Source: Acetobacter sp. UBA5411
GTDB lineage: Bacteria; Pseudomonadota; Alphaproteobacteria; Acetobacterales; Acetobacteraceae
DNA length: 59,473 nucleotides
Reading direction: 5' to 3'
Assembly: GCF_002409645.1 (NCBI RefSeq)
Contig: NZ_DHNR01000007.1
Coordinates: 1-59,473, forward strand
The notes beneath the pieces are model-generated. The model had not been told where the DNA came from and searched no databases. It was given only the letters and a program-made list of their open reading frames with translations. Of the stretch, positions 33,404 through 43,291 are shown in pieces (positions within the stretch are counted from its first letter, which is position 1; each line of letters starts with the position of its first letter). Made by a program: the position numbers and the translations under genes.

Positions 33404-35824
33404 TTAGCCGCTGCTTTCCTGACTGGCGACTATTCCATTTTTTTCAAGCGCATCCCAGACGGCCAGACGGGCCTTGTTGGCAATGCCGTCGACGCTCCGC
33501 GGCGAGGACGTGGTGCCGGAAACCTTCACGACCACCCTGTCAAACTGGATATCGGCAATGGTGACGGAAGGAGGCGGTGTTGTCAGCAGCCCGTCTACCT
33601 TCTCCAGAGCCTCGGCCATCACGGGGATGCTCTTCGACAGATCCGTTCCAAGAGGGAATGCAATGGTGAAGGACATCGCTCCGGAGGGACGACCAAAGGT
33701 CGCATTTCTGACAGCGGAGGTAATGAACTGTGAGTTCGGCACAATCAGGGTCGAGCCGTCAGACAGGCCAATATCCGTCGAACGGACACTGATGCGCCGA
33801 ATGTCGCCGGTCTTGCCTCCAATCTCCACCAGATCACCGATGGTCACAGGACGCTCTGCCAGAAGGATGATACCGGACACGAAATTCTGCACGATTGACT
33901 GAAGACCAAAACCGATACCCACCGACAGGGCGCTGACGACCCATGTCATGCTGCTGACCGTCACGCCGATGGACGACATGACAATCAGAATGATCCCGAT
34001 CCATGAAGCATAGGTAAAGATTGTGAGGATGGATGTCTGACCACCCTTATCCAGCGCCGTAGTGGGGAAAAGGCGCTTCGTCAGCCAGCGTCTGACAATC
34101 TTGATGAAATAGTGACCGACAATCGGAATCACGAGGCATTTCAGCAGAACGTCAAACGAAAGCGTGACGCCGCCGATGCTCTGACCCAGCACGACCTTGC
34201 CGATATTCCCGAAAATCACGTCGAAATCGAAATCACCACCTGACTGCGCCACTGCGACCGCAACGAAGAGCAGGAAGACGCTGAACAGACCGGACATCAC
34301 GGTCATCATCTGATCGATGATCCGGTCAGGCATTCCCATGGAAACAAAATAACGGCCGATACGCCCGGTGCTCAGCAACTCCGTTTTGGAAAAGTCGTTG
34401 ACCAGCAGATAGACCAGCGCAAGGCCAAAAAGCGTGATGATCATGGAGCAGACCCAGGACAGGATCGTATAGCCCAGCGGAATATAGCCGATCAGCATGG
34501 CGATGATGCTGAAGACCGACACGAGGGACAGCAACACGCGCGTCACCCGACCCAGCATGCTCTGGCGCACGACCCCGCCCTCCGCGATCGGAGCCGGATG
34601 GCGTTCGATCTGGAGCGGGATCGACAGAAGCAATGGGGCGGCGAGGACGATAAACCCGGCATCCAGCAACTGCACCGTGGTCTGGCCCAGTCCGGCTTCC
34701 ATATCAAAATACCGCAGCACACCACGGAAGAAGATCAACAGCGCGAACCACACCACGTGCCAACGGAGCGCTTTCGCCGCATTGTCGCTGATCGGGAGCA
34801 CACGCCAGTCGGGATTGGTGGGAGAAAGCGTGGCGAAGCCCGCCCCCAGAATAAAGCCGACCAGTGGAATCTGCGTGCTGATCCTGCTCGCCATACTGGC
34901 AAGAGCGCTTCCGTCCGGCATGTCTCCGCCAGTGAGACCGAGCCACAACGCAGCGGCGGACAGCGTGGCGCACAGGAGGCAGAGCGGTGCGAAAACCGCC
35001 GCCGCCGTGACACGCCGTAATCTTCCATTTGGCAACACTCTGGCGGCTGCCCGTCTGACCTGCCGCAAAAGAAAAAATGGGGCTGTGATCAGACAGCCAA
35101 TAGCCACGAGAGCCCCAAGCAGACGGGCGATCCGCCAGCCTTGCAAATCCTGGGCGACGGTTCTGAGCGTTTCCGAATAGAGCGTCAGGAGACTTTGTTC
35201 GGTAGCGGAAAACTCATTCGATACACTCAGCCAGAATGCTGGCGTGACAGGCGAAGCGAAGCTCTGAAGAAGCAGAGCCTGCTGCACGGCGTCAGTCCTC
35301 TGACTGAGGATTTCCGCAAGGGCATGCGCCTCCAGCACGTAAAGACGCGCACGCATGAGACGGCTGTGCAGGTCACTCTGAGCCTTCAGGATCAGTTGAC
35401 GTTGTCGGGTGATCGACGCCGGTTCCGACGGCGCATCCTTCGCGGGAGCCGTCCCGAGAACATCCAGCAGATTTTTGTAGGTTTTCTCGTATGGCTCGAG
35501 CTTGGTCACCATACTCTGGGCGGAAACCTCGTCCGCCGCAGCCTGCTGCGCCAGTTCATTCACAGTGATCTTGTGAACACCAGTTGTTTTCTTCACATCG
35601 ATTCGAGCCTGATAAACACTCCGGATGGATGTTTCCAGACTGTTCAGGGCGTTGTCCGAAACGACGGTCGCGGGAACGGCGATGAGGGAATCCTGATCGG
35701 GCGCGTCATCCGCAAATGCCGGAGACATCATGAACAGCGCCATCAGACACAGGAGAAGGGCTGGTATCAGACCATTTCTCAGCCGAACATTCTGCTCATC
35801 CTGCTGCGTGCGTATTCCAGACAT
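33404..35824 (-). CDS. Large MscS-family mechanosensitive channel with DUF3772
   Basis: An 806-residue inner-membrane channel of the MscS superfamily. The start at ATG 35824 (MSGIRTQQDEQ) is followed by a signal peptide (LIPALLLCLMALFMMSPAFA), a periplasmic coiled region of the DUF3772 type, about ten predicted membrane segments, and the MscS core. The pore-lining helix is in VGIGFGLQSIVQNFVSGII, followed by the beta domain (RPVTIGDLVEIGGKTGDI) and SDGSTLIVPNSQFITS. The open frame extends 60 codons further upstream, but GGGG sits well before 35824 and the extension has no signal. It probably protects against osmotic downshock. Divergent from the OPT gene. Confidence 0.93.
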   Translation of the reverse strand: MSGIRTQQDEQNVRLRNGLIPALLLCLMALFMMSPAFADDAPDQDSLIAVPATVVSDNALNSLETSIRSVYQARIDVKKTTGVHKITVNELAQQAAADEVSAQSMVTKLEPYEKTYKNLLDVLGTAPAKDAPSEPASITRQRQLILKAQSDLHSRLMRARLYVLEAHALAEILSQRTDAVQQALLLQSFASPVTPAFWLSVSNEFSATEQSLLTLYSETLRTVAQDLQGWRIARLLGALVAIGCLITAPFFLLRQVRRAAARVLPNGRLRRVTAAAVFAPLCLLCATLSAAALWLGLTGGDMPDGSALASMASRISTQIPLVGFILGAGFATLSPTNPDWRVLPISDNAAKALRWHVVWFALLIFFRGVLRYFDMEAGLGQTTVQLLDAGFIVLAAPLLLSIPLQIERHPAPIAEGGVVRQSMLGRVTRVLLSLVSVFSIIAMLIGYIPLGYTILSWVCSMIITLFGLALVYLLVNDFSKTELLSTGRIGRYFVSMGMPDRIIDQMMTVMSGLFSVFLLFVAVAVAQSGGDFDFDVIFGNIGKVVLGQSIGGVTLSFDVLLKCLVIPIVGHYFIKIVRRWLTKRLFPTTALDKGGQTSILTIFTYASWIGIILIVMSSIGVTVSSMTWVVSALSVGIGFGLQSIVQNFVSGIILLAERPVTIGDLVEIGGKTGDIRRISVRSTDIGLSDGSTLIVPNSQFITSAVRNATFGRPSGAMSFTIAFPLGTDLSKSIPVMAEALEKVDGLLTTPPPSVTIADIQFDRVVVKVSGTTSSPRSVDGIANKARLAVWDALEKNGIVASQESSG

Positions 35825-36060
35825 CAACACCCCTACCTGCCCGTTCCCATTCTCACAGATGTTTCTGACCTGAGGGTCACACACATCAGATGATCTCATT
35901 GATAACTCACAGAAAGCATTTTCGTTCGCTGAGAACGTCCAGTCATTCCCACAGGCCGGTCTTTTCGTCATGATGAGCGCTGTCTCACGAAAGCGTGGTT
36001 GCAACGTGCGGACGGGTGCCCGCTGGCGCTGACTTTCCTTCTGTCTGGCTGGGAGGCCCG

Positions 36061-38004
36061 ATGCCGCATTCCGATACGTCGCGCGAACTGACTGTGCGTG
36101 GCCTTGTCCTAGGTGCCCTGATCACCGTCGTCTTCACTGCCTCCAACACCTATCTGGGTCTGAAAATCGGACTGACCTTCGCCTCCTCGATCCCGGCTGC
36201 CGTGATTTCCATGGCCGTCCTGAGGCTGCTGGGAGGCGGCAGTCTTCTTGAGAACAACATGGTCCAGAGTCAGGCTTCCGCCGCCGGGACCATCTCGACC
36301 GTCTTCGCCGTGTTCCCTGCCTTGATCCTGATCGGGCACTGGAACCATTTTCCTTTTCTGGAAACGGCGGGTCTGACGGCTGTGGGTGGGATGGCCGGTG
36401 TTCTGTTCACTATTCCGTTGCGTCGTGCATTGGTGAACGACAGTCCTCTCCCCTACCCCGAGGGAGTCGCAGCCGCTGAGATCCTGCGAGCGGGGCATGA
36501 AAGTGCGTCCGGTGAAGCATCGCATCGCGGTCTGACCGCCCTGATCAATGGAGCTGCCGTATCCGGCGCGGTTTCCTTTGCTTCGGGAGGGCTGCGTCTT
36601 CTTGCCGATAGTGCAACCACCACCTTCACTGTAGGAGCGGGTGTTTTCCGCCTGTCCACCGGCTTCTCACTCGCGCTTCTTGGCGCGGGTTATCTTGTCG
36701 GCGCGGCAGGTGGACTGGCGATGCTGTTTGGTTACATCCTGTCATGGATCGTGGCCGTCCCTTGGTTGACCGCCATCACGCCCAATACGGACCATCTCGA
36801 CGCGGCATCGTTTGCAACATCGGTCTGGGTGCATAAAGTCCGGTTCATCGGGGCGGGCGCCATTGCAACCGCTTCCCTATGGACGCTTGGAGAACTGGCG
36901 CTTCCGGTTTTCCGGGGCATCAAAGGCGCGCTCGGCAGCACTGCAATCGGCACAGATACTGGAAAAGATCTGTCACCGCGCACAATCATAATCACAGGCG
37001 CACTACTGTCAGTCGCCCTGTTTCTGCTGTTCAGCCTTTTTCTTTATCCCTTCACCTCACATTTTGTCGTGCCTGCGCTGTTCGGCACGGCTTTTCTGGG
37101 TGTGTTCGGTTTTCTGACAGCCGCAACCTGCGGTTATATGGCGGGACTGGTCGGATCTTCCTCTTCTCCCATCTCCGGGATCGTGCTGCTGGCGACCGTT
37201 CTGGTCTGCTCGCTTCTCATGCTGATGGAGCATCTCGCGCTCCTTCCCTCGGTTTTCGCAGCTAACGATCACCATCTGGCCATCGCCTTTGCGATGGTCA
37301 TTCTCTCGGCAATTGTGGCGGCGGCTTCCATCTCCAATGATAATCTTCAGGATCTGAAAACGGGGCAACTGGTCGGCGCATCCCCCTGGCGGCAGGAGGG
37401 CGTCCTCCTGCTGGGCTGCGCCATAGGCGCTCTCGTTGTGCCACCCGTTCTGAACCTGCTGTATCAGGCCTATGGTTTTACCGGCGCGATGCCGCGGGCG
37501 GACATGGACCCGACGCATGTTCTCGCGGCCCCTCAGCCTGCCATCGTCACCATGATCGCTTCCGGGATTTTCCGGCAGAATCTCGACTGGAGCATGCTCT
37601 CGATTGGTGCCACCACCGGCATGGCGCTGGTGGCGCTGGACCGGATGCTGCGTTTTCGCAAACTGGCTCTACCGCCGCTGGCCGTCGGGATTGGCATCTA
37701 TCTGCCGCCCTCCGTCTCGACGACACTCGCCGTGGGTGCCTGCCTCGGATGGGTCGTGAAAAAAATGGCCTCCCGGCGGGCTGACCAGTCGGATGAAGGC
37801 ACCATGATCGCCTCCGGACTGATTGTGGGCGAAAGCCTGACAGGCGTTGCGCTTGCTGCCGTTTCCGGGCTGACAGGAAACGATGGAGCGCTGGCGTTTG
37901 GCGGAGGACTTTCTGCTCCCTGGAACGGCATTGCCGGACTGATGGTCTTTATTGCCGTCTGCCTGTGGTTTGTCCGTCGTATCCTGAAACCTTCGGCATC
38001 ATGA
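36061..38004 (+). CDS. OPT family oligopeptide/metal-chelate transporter
   Basis: Polytopic inner-membrane transporter of 647 residues. The ATG at 36061 (MPHSDTSRELTVRG) has GGGAGG five bases upstream; the frame is open back to 35995. The opening RGLVLGALITVVFTASNTYLG and PLPYPEGVAAAEILRAG are characteristic of the OPT superfamily, bacterial branch. About 14-16 hydrophobic segments run through the chain. The substrate (peptide or metal-peptide) is unknown. It converges with the TadE-like pair just downstream. Nothing nearby suggests a siderophore or nicotianamine system. Confidence 0.93.
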   Translation: MPHSDTSRELTVRGLVLGALITVVFTASNTYLGLKIGLTFASSIPAAVISMAVLRLLGGGSLLENNMVQSQASAAGTISTVFAVFPALILIGHWNHFPFLETAGLTAVGGMAGVLFTIPLRRALVNDSPLPYPEGVAAAEILRAGHESASGEASHRGLTALINGAAVSGAVSFASGGLRLLADSATTTFTVGAGVFRLSTGFSLALLGAGYLVGAAGGLAMLFGYILSWIVAVPWLTAITPNTDHLDAASFATSVWVHKVRFIGAGAIATASLWTLGELALPVFRGIKGALGSTAIGTDTGKDLSPRTIIITGALLSVALFLLFSLFLYPFTSHFVVPALFGTAFLGVFGFLTAATCGYMAGLVGSSSSPISGIVLLATVLVCSLLMLMEHLALLPSVFAANDHHLAIAFAMVILSAIVAAASISNDNLQDLKTGQLVGASPWRQEGVLLLGCAIGALVVPPVLNLLYQAYGFTGAMPRADMDPTHVLAAPQPAIVTMIASGIFRQNLDWSMLSIGATTGMALVALDRMLRFRKLALPPLAVGIGIYLPPSVSTTLAVGACLGWVVKKMASRRADQSDEGTMIASGLIVGESLTGVALAAVSGLTGNDGALAFGGGLSAPWNGIAGLMVFIAVCLWFVRRILKPSAS

Positions 38005-38026
38005 GAAGGACACTCTCCGAAAATGA

Positions 38027-38575
38027 TCAGTCGGACGACGACGATCCGAGCGGAATGGAAGTGGAGCGCCGGGGCACCATGAAAAGGCTTTGGTAAAATG
38101 TAATTCCAGGCACAATGTTGTTTGCGACACGGGGCGTATAATTATAAGAAATCTCTCCCAAAATCAGATATGTATTATCGGAAGTTGACGTGGTGGAACC
38201 GGCTGGAATTGAAACGGTCGAACCCACGCCACGAGGATCCGTATTGAGAGCCTGACTCCACACTACGGTGCCTGCCCCTCCATTTGGCGGAACCATGATT
38301 TCAGAAACCGTCATTTTGGCAGTTGTGGAAGGATAAGGCTCCAGCACCAATGTGGATGCCTGTAGAACCAGAGAAAGATCCGTCGTCGCCACGGACGTAT
38401 ACTGTGTCGTCACGTCGGCAATGGCATGGGCTGCTGCCGTCACCTTGCGTGATACCACCACAGCCTCTTCCAGTGCTGTGCCGCCAATCAGCATGATCAG
38501 CAAAATGGGTGCCATGAGTGCGAATTCAAGGGCTGCGACCCCTTCGCGTGCTCGAAGAAATGTGGGCCGGCGCAT
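38027..38575 (-). CDS. TadE/TadG-like pilus assembly protein
   Basis: A 182-residue protein with a single N-terminal membrane helix preceded by a basic-acidic stretch: REGVAALEFALMAPILLIML is a TadE-like motif with the conserved glutamate. The rest is a secreted or periplasmic domain rich in Ser/Thr/Val. The start ATG 38575 overlaps the stop of the upstream tadE-like gene (TGATG), so the two are coupled. Tad-type pseudopilins of this kind normally lie in cpa/tad clusters, but no tadA, tadB or secretin gene is in this window. Confidence 0.85.
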   Translation of the reverse strand: MRRPTFLRAREGVAALEFALMAPILLIMLIGGTALEEAVVVSRKVTAAAHAIADVTTQYTSVATTDLSLVLQASTLVLEPYPSTTAKMTVSEIMVPPNGGAGTVVWSQALNTDPRGVGSTVSIPAGSTTSTSDNTYLILGEISYNYTPRVANNIVPGITFYQSLFMVPRRSTSIPLGSSSSD

Positions 38576-39165
38576 CACGAGGACGGTTCCACCTTGATCA
38601 CGGACGTTGAAATGATCAGTCGCGATCCGTTGGTGAGCGTTGCTGCGGCGAACCCGTCGAAAGATTTCAGGACAGGCAGCATATACATCAGCTCAAACAC
38701 GACGACGCTGCCGGCAGTGCCCGGGTCATAACTCATGGAGTTTGTCACAGCCCCGGAGGAATCAAATGACAGTTGTGGAGCCGTCGTGCTGGCGTCCGCG
38801 AAACTGCTGACAGACCGCACATTCACCAGAAGATTGGAACAACTCATATATGACGGCAGAATCGCGCAAGCCTGATTTTTGAACTCCCCCGCATTTCCCG
38901 ATGCCGGAGCCTGTCCTGTCAGAATTTCCCGAGACATCTGGTCAGAAACAGCATCGAGTGCGCTTTGCGTAAAATAGACGATGCTCATGACCAGCGTGGA
39001 CAGCATCAGAGCGAAAAGCGGCAGGCAGATGAGGGCAAACTCAAGTGCGACAACCCCCTTCTGATCGGAAACCCCTCTCCGCACCTGACCGAACAACCGG
39101 TGAGGATGCATTGTCCCGGTTGTGCAACCGGATTTATCGACGAGAGATTCTATCTGACTGTTCAT
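38575..39165 (-). CDS. TadE-like pilus assembly protein
   Basis: A 196-residue protein with the same layout: cytoplasmic N-terminus, then QKGVVALEFALICLPLFALM with the conserved glutamate, one membrane helix and a periplasmic Ser/Ala-rich domain containing a cysteine pair (NQACAILPSYMSCSNLL). ATG 39165 has GGAA seven bases upstream; an alternative ATG at 39111 would still include the whole helix. It is the first gene of a two-gene unit divergent from copA. Probably a minor pilin or pilus-linked protein. Confidence 0.85.
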   Translation of the reverse strand: MNSQIESLVDKSGCTTGTMHPHRLFGQVRRGVSDQKGVVALEFALICLPLFALMLSTLVMSIVYFTQSALDAVSDQMSREILTGQAPASGNAGEFKNQACAILPSYMSCSNLLVNVRSVSSFADASTTAPQLSFDSSGAVTNSMSYDPGTAGSVVVFELMYMLPVLKSFDGFAAATLTNGSRLIISTSVIKVEPSS

Positions 39166-39318
39166 GCAGCATTCCAGACAATGACCCTGTGAAAGCGCAC
39201 GGGATAAGACTACCGTTTTATTGAAGCAGAGCGTTTATAATCCCCATATCCCTTAACAATGGGTTTACGACCGCCGGACAGTCTGCATTCCGAAAGGAAT
39301 CAGTCTGAGGACACACAT

Positions 39319-41736
39319 ATGATCAACGCCGCAGACACCCCGCAAAACAGACTGGAACCAATGCCCACAGCATTAGCTTTGCCGGTGGAAGGCATGACCT
39401 GCGCAGCCTGCGCGGCACGGCTGGAAAAGGTCCTGAATCGCCTGCCGGGTGTGTCTGCTCACGTCAGTTTCGCAACGCACAAGGCAGCGGTCACGCTCGC
39501 TCCCGACCACGTGGCTTTGAAAGATGTGACAGACGCCGTGGCGCGGGCCGGATTCAGCGTCGTTCCGGAACACGTCACTCTCGCCATTGAGGGCATGACC
39601 TGCGCTTCCTGCAGCGCCCGACTCACCAAGGTTCTTGAGCGTCAGGAAGGCGTGACCGCCAATGTCAATCTGGCGACTGGAAAGGCTGACATCGACTTCA
39701 TTCCCGGCGCTGTCTCGATCAATGATCTGATAGGCACCGTCACAAAAGCCGGTTTCAGCGCCACGGTTGCCGGGACTGACGACACGGCGCGCAAGACGCG
39801 ACGCGAGCAGGAAAAACGTCGTCTGCAACTGGAACTGACCGTTGGCATCTTGCTGACCGCGCCACTGCTTCTGGACATGGTGGGCGGCATGCATCTCATG
39901 CTGCCGCGATGGATACAGCTTGTGCTGGCCACGCTGGTCCAGTTCGGTCTCGGTGCGAAATTCTACCGGGGCGCCTGGGCGGCGCTGCGTGGGGGCGGCG
40001 CCAACATGGATGTCCTCGTCGCCCTCGGCACAACGGTCGCGTGGTTCGCCAGCGTCGTGATCACCGTGTTCGGACTGCCCGAGCAGGTTTGGTTCGAGTC
40101 CGGCGCGACAGTTCTCACATTGGTCACGGCAGGGCGGTTGATGGAGACCGGCGCACGCAACCGGGCGGCGGCGGGCGTGGAGCGACTGGCCCACCTTCAG
40201 CCGGTCACGGCGCATGTCGAAACGCCGCAGGGTGTGCAGGATCGCGCGGCTGCGTCTCTCGTTGTCGGCGATGTGTTCGTCATCCGTCCCGGTGAGGCCG
40301 TGCCGACAGACGGCGTGATCCTGACCGGCGAGTCCAATCTCGATGAAGCCATGCTGACAGGGGAAAGTATTCCGGTTGGTCGTGGTCCCAATGATCCGGT
40401 TCGGGGCGGCACCATCAACGGTGCTGGCGTGCTGCGAGTCCGGGCCACGGCGGTCGGAGCGGACACGGCGCTGGCGCGGATCACCCGCATGGTGGATGAG
40501 GCCGAGGGCTCCAAAGCACCAATAGAACGGCTGGTTGACCGGGTTTCCGCCATTTTCGTGCCGGTCATTCTTGTCATCGCCCTGCTGACGCTGGCAGGCG
40601 GCTGGCTCGTTACCGGGTCATTTGATCGCAGTCTGATCAACACCGTGGCCGTGCTGGTGGTGGCCTGTCCCTGTGCGCTGGGCCTCGCCACGCCGACGGC
40701 GATCATGGTGGGTGCCGGTCGTGGAGCAGCGGCAGGGCTGCTGTTCCGTTCCGCCGAAGCGCTGGAACAGACTGGGCGTATCGGTGTCCTGCTGATGGAC
40801 AAGACCGGCACCCTGACGGAAGGACGACCACAGGTTTCAGGCGTATTTCCGCAAGGGGACACGACAGAAACCTCTCTGCTTGCTTTGGCCGCAGGGTTGG
40901 AAGGAGACTCCTCCCATCCTCTGGCCAGAGCTGTGCGGGAAGCGGCCACTGCTCAACAGATTACGCCGGATGTGATTGAGGGAAACAGGGCCGTAGCCGG
41001 ACATGGTCTGGAAGGTGTCCATCAAGGTGAAGCGGTCAGACTGGGTTCGGCTCGCTTCCTTGGGATAGCCCCCTCCGGTGAAGCCGAAGCCGCGATGATG
41101 TCAGGACAGACGCTGATCGGCGTGGAAAAGGGTAGTCAGCTTCTGGGCTGGATCGCTGTTGCCGACACCATCCGTCCGGATGCGGCTCAGGCCATCTCTC
41201 TGCTGAAACGCTATGGTATTCGCCCGATCATGGTGACCGGCGACACACAGGCCGCAGCACGCCGGGTCGCGGAAGCCGTGGGGATCGTCGACATACGAGC
41301 CGAAGTTCTCCCCGGCGACAAGGCGGACGCCGTGAAACAGACGCGAACTGACGCTGCCCCCGGCACGCTGATAGGTATGGTCGGCGACGGCATCAACGAC
41401 GCGCCTGCCCTTGCCAGCGCCGATGTGGGCATCGCGATGGGCGGCGGCACCGATGTTGCGCTGGAGACAGCGGATGTCGTGCTGATGCGATCCCGGCTTC
41501 TGGCGCTGGTGGATGCCGTCAGTCTTTCGCGAGCGACATCGCGCAAAATACGGCAGAATCTCTTTTTCGCCTGCATCTACAACGCGCTGGGCGTTCCCCT
41601 CGCCGCCTTCGGCGTGCTGCCGCCCATGCTTTCGGGTGCCGCCATGGCGATGAGTTCCGTTTCCGTCGTGACCAGTGCTTTGCTGCTGAACCGCTGGAAG
41701 CCGCTTCCCACCCCGAAGAATGGTCATCCAGAATAA
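39319..41736 (+). CDS. copA: Copper-exporting P1B-type ATPase CopA
   Basis: Cu(I) efflux pump of 805 residues. Two N-terminal heavy-metal-associated domains carry GMTCAAC and GMTCASC. The transmembrane metal site is CPC in VACPCALGLATP, the phosphorylation site is DKTGTLTEG, and SSHPLARAV and GDGINDAPAL mark the nucleotide and hinge regions. The end has YNALGVPLAA and MAMSSVSVV, the Cu(I)-specific helix 7 and 8 residues. The ATG at 39319 follows a TGAGG ribosome site. A perfect TATAAT at 39236-39241 lies 78 bases upstream, but no clear -35 or CueR-type dyad was found. A copper chaperone gene follows. Confidence 0.96.
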   Translation: MINAADTPQNRLEPMPTALALPVEGMTCAACAARLEKVLNRLPGVSAHVSFATHKAAVTLAPDHVALKDVTDAVARAGFSVVPEHVTLAIEGMTCASCSARLTKVLERQEGVTANVNLATGKADIDFIPGAVSINDLIGTVTKAGFSATVAGTDDTARKTRREQEKRRLQLELTVGILLTAPLLLDMVGGMHLMLPRWIQLVLATLVQFGLGAKFYRGAWAALRGGGANMDVLVALGTTVAWFASVVITVFGLPEQVWFESGATVLTLVTAGRLMETGARNRAAAGVERLAHLQPVTAHVETPQGVQDRAAASLVVGDVFVIRPGEAVPTDGVILTGESNLDEAMLTGESIPVGRGPNDPVRGGTINGAGVLRVRATAVGADTALARITRMVDEAEGSKAPIERLVDRVSAIFVPVILVIALLTLAGGWLVTGSFDRSLINTVAVLVVACPCALGLATPTAIMVGAGRGAAAGLLFRSAEALEQTGRIGVLLMDKTGTLTEGRPQVSGVFPQGDTTETSLLALAAGLEGDSSHPLARAVREAATAQQITPDVIEGNRAVAGHGLEGVHQGEAVRLGSARFLGIAPSGEAEAAMMSGQTLIGVEKGSQLLGWIAVADTIRPDAAQAISLLKRYGIRPIMVTGDTQAAARRVAEAVGIVDIRAEVLPGDKADAVKQTRTDAAPGTLIGMVGDGINDAPALASADVGIAMGGGTDVALETADVVLMRSRLLALVDAVSLSRATSRKIRQNLFFACIYNALGVPLAAFGVLPPMLSGAAMAMSSVSVVTSALLLNRWKPLPTPKNGHPE

Positions 41737-41832
41737 CGGGTCGCGCTCAGGAGTAGACAAGGCCGCCCTGTCTGTGGATGCTTGCCGGAAGCTCATCGCA
41801 AGATCGAGCAACAGTTTTCAGGGAGAATAATC

Positions 41833-42042
41833 ATGGAATCCACGACACTCATGGTGGAAGGCATGACCTGTGAGGGATGCGTGACGTCCGTCAAACATGC
41901 GTTGGAAGGTATTCCCGGTGTGAAATCCGCTGAGCCGTCTCTGGAAAAAGGCACCGTTAAGATCGAGTATGATCCCAAGGAAACGGGGCCACGCAATTTC
42001 CCGCCCTCCATCGAAGCCGCGGGCTTTGAAGTGGTCGGCTGA
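41833..42042 (+). CDS. Copper chaperone, heavy-metal-associated domain protein
   Basis: A 69-residue single HMA-domain protein that probably hands Cu(I) to CopA. The metal-binding loop is GMTCEGC. ATG 41833 (MESTTLMVEG) has GGGAG at a good distance upstream; a longer in-frame start at 41782 is less likely. It lies 96 bases after copA on the same strand and may share its transcript. CopZ-type function is inferred from the fold and neighbourhood. Confidence 0.92.
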   Translation: MESTTLMVEGMTCEGCVTSVKHALEGIPGVKSAEPSLEKGTVKIEYDPKETGPRNFPPSIEAAGFEVVG

Positions 42043-42200
42043 CTTTCGGTCGCCAGAAACTATAGCGTCATGCGAACAGCACGCGGGGGGAATGCCGTCT
42101 GCCGTCTTCCCTGAGGGTGGCAGTCATGGCAAAAGCCGTGAGACGATGGGCGTGAACGCAAGCCCGGCTTGCCCGACCAGAATTTCGAGACGAACGAGGA

Positions 42201-42521
42201 ATGACTGTGGCGTCTTCAACCAGTTCCAGCCTGCGCAGAAACGTCAGAAAGTGGCTTGTTCCGGGCGTAATTCTCTGTCTGTCGGGCTGCGCCGCCGAGA
42301 CCGGCCGGATGTGGAACGACACGGACATATCCTGCCTGCACAAACAGATGGGCAGCGCTGTCCATCTCTCGTTTCCTCTCGCGGCCAATACCTGCCAGCG
42401 CATGACCAATCACGGCTTCATGTTTGGTGAAGCGACCGCAAAGCCTATTCCGCTGGAACTGCACAATGCGCCAGACCTGCAGGCGCTGGCGGAAGAATAC
42501 GGCTACAGCTACAAAAAATAA
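42201..42521 (+). CDS. Small putative lipoprotein
   Basis: A 106-residue secreted protein. A basic start (RRNVRKW) and hydrophobic segment VPGVILCLSGC give a lipobox (LSGC, cysteine at residue 30). The mature part has three further cysteines or histidines in TDISCLHKQMG and NTCQRMTNHGFM, which could bind metal, but that is only suggested by the copper genes upstream. No family is recognised. It ends 6 bases before the end of the convergent HNH gene. Confidence 0.7.
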   Translation: MTVASSTSSSLRRNVRKWLVPGVILCLSGCAAETGRMWNDTDISCLHKQMGSAVHLSFPLAANTCQRMTNHGFMFGEATAKPIPLELHNAPDLQALAEEYGYSYKK

Positions 42522-42527
42522 GCCGTT

Positions 42528-43073
42528 TCAGCTTTCCAGTTCGACATCCCAGTAGAGATAATCCCGCCAGCTATCGTGAAGATAGTTCGGTGGAAAGGCA
42601 CGCCCGTTATCCTGCAATTCCCACGAAGATGGCTGGGCAGGCTGCCTGCGGGGGAACATACGGATCTCGTGCGGCATCCGCGATCCTTTGAGCAGATTGC
42701 AGGTGCTGCACGCGGTCACGATATTTTCCCATGTTGTCCGCCCTCCCCGGCTGCGAGGGATGACATGGTCGAATGTCAGATCGTGAGTGGGAAGCTGGTC
42801 ATTGCAATACTGGCAGGAAAAATTGTCCCGCAGGAAAAGATTGAAGCGGGTAAAGGCCGGTCTGCGTGCTGTCGGGACATATTCCTTCAGCGCAATGACG
42901 CTTGGAAGCCGCATGCTGCAGCTTGGAGAATGCACTTCCTCGTCATATTCGCTCAGCACTGAGACGCGGTCGAGGCAGACAGCCTTGATCGTGTCCTGCC
43001 ATGACCAGAGCGAGAGCGGAAAGTAGGAAAGTGGTCTGAAATCTGCGTTCAAAACGAGCGATGGATAGTGCAT
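42528..43073 (-). CDS. HNH endonuclease family protein
   Basis: A 181-residue protein with an HNH nuclease domain. The zinc ribbon CxxC pairs are CQYC and CSTC, framing the catalytic HDLTFDHVIPRSRGG and the ENIVTAC segment. The start at ATG 43073 (MHYPSLVLNADFRPLSYFP) matches the common alphaproteobacterial form of this stand-alone HNH protein; five upstream codons are also open. It does not sit with restriction or phage genes and is probably a core-genome nuclease of unknown role. Divergent from gluQ with 218 bases between. Confidence 0.92.
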   Translation of the reverse strand: MHYPSLVLNADFRPLSYFPLSLWSWQDTIKAVCLDRVSVLSEYDEEVHSPSCSMRLPSVIALKEYVPTARRPAFTRFNLFLRDNFSCQYCNDQLPTHDLTFDHVIPRSRGGRTTWENIVTACSTCNLLKGSRMPHEIRMFPRRQPAQPSSWELQDNGRAFPPNYLHDSWRDYLYWDVELES

Positions 43074-43291
43074 ACTGCCAGCCGACAAGGCGCGCTTCCT
43101 TTTCCCGGAGACGGCTCATGATCCGCATTTGGCAAACTCGAAACTGCACACCAAAGGGTCACGCGTCGTCGAGAAGTGTTATTAAAGTATAAGCGCAGCT
43201 TTTTTCAGACTGCAAGGAAAGTTCGCGCCGCAAGACATGAGGTTTCTGTGACAGCCGGTCGTGACAACAGCTTTCCGTTGAGCGCCGAAGC

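Noticed and set aside
39166..39318. CueR- or CsoR-type copper operator before copA
   Set aside because: TATAAT is present, but no dyad with the right spacing was seen.
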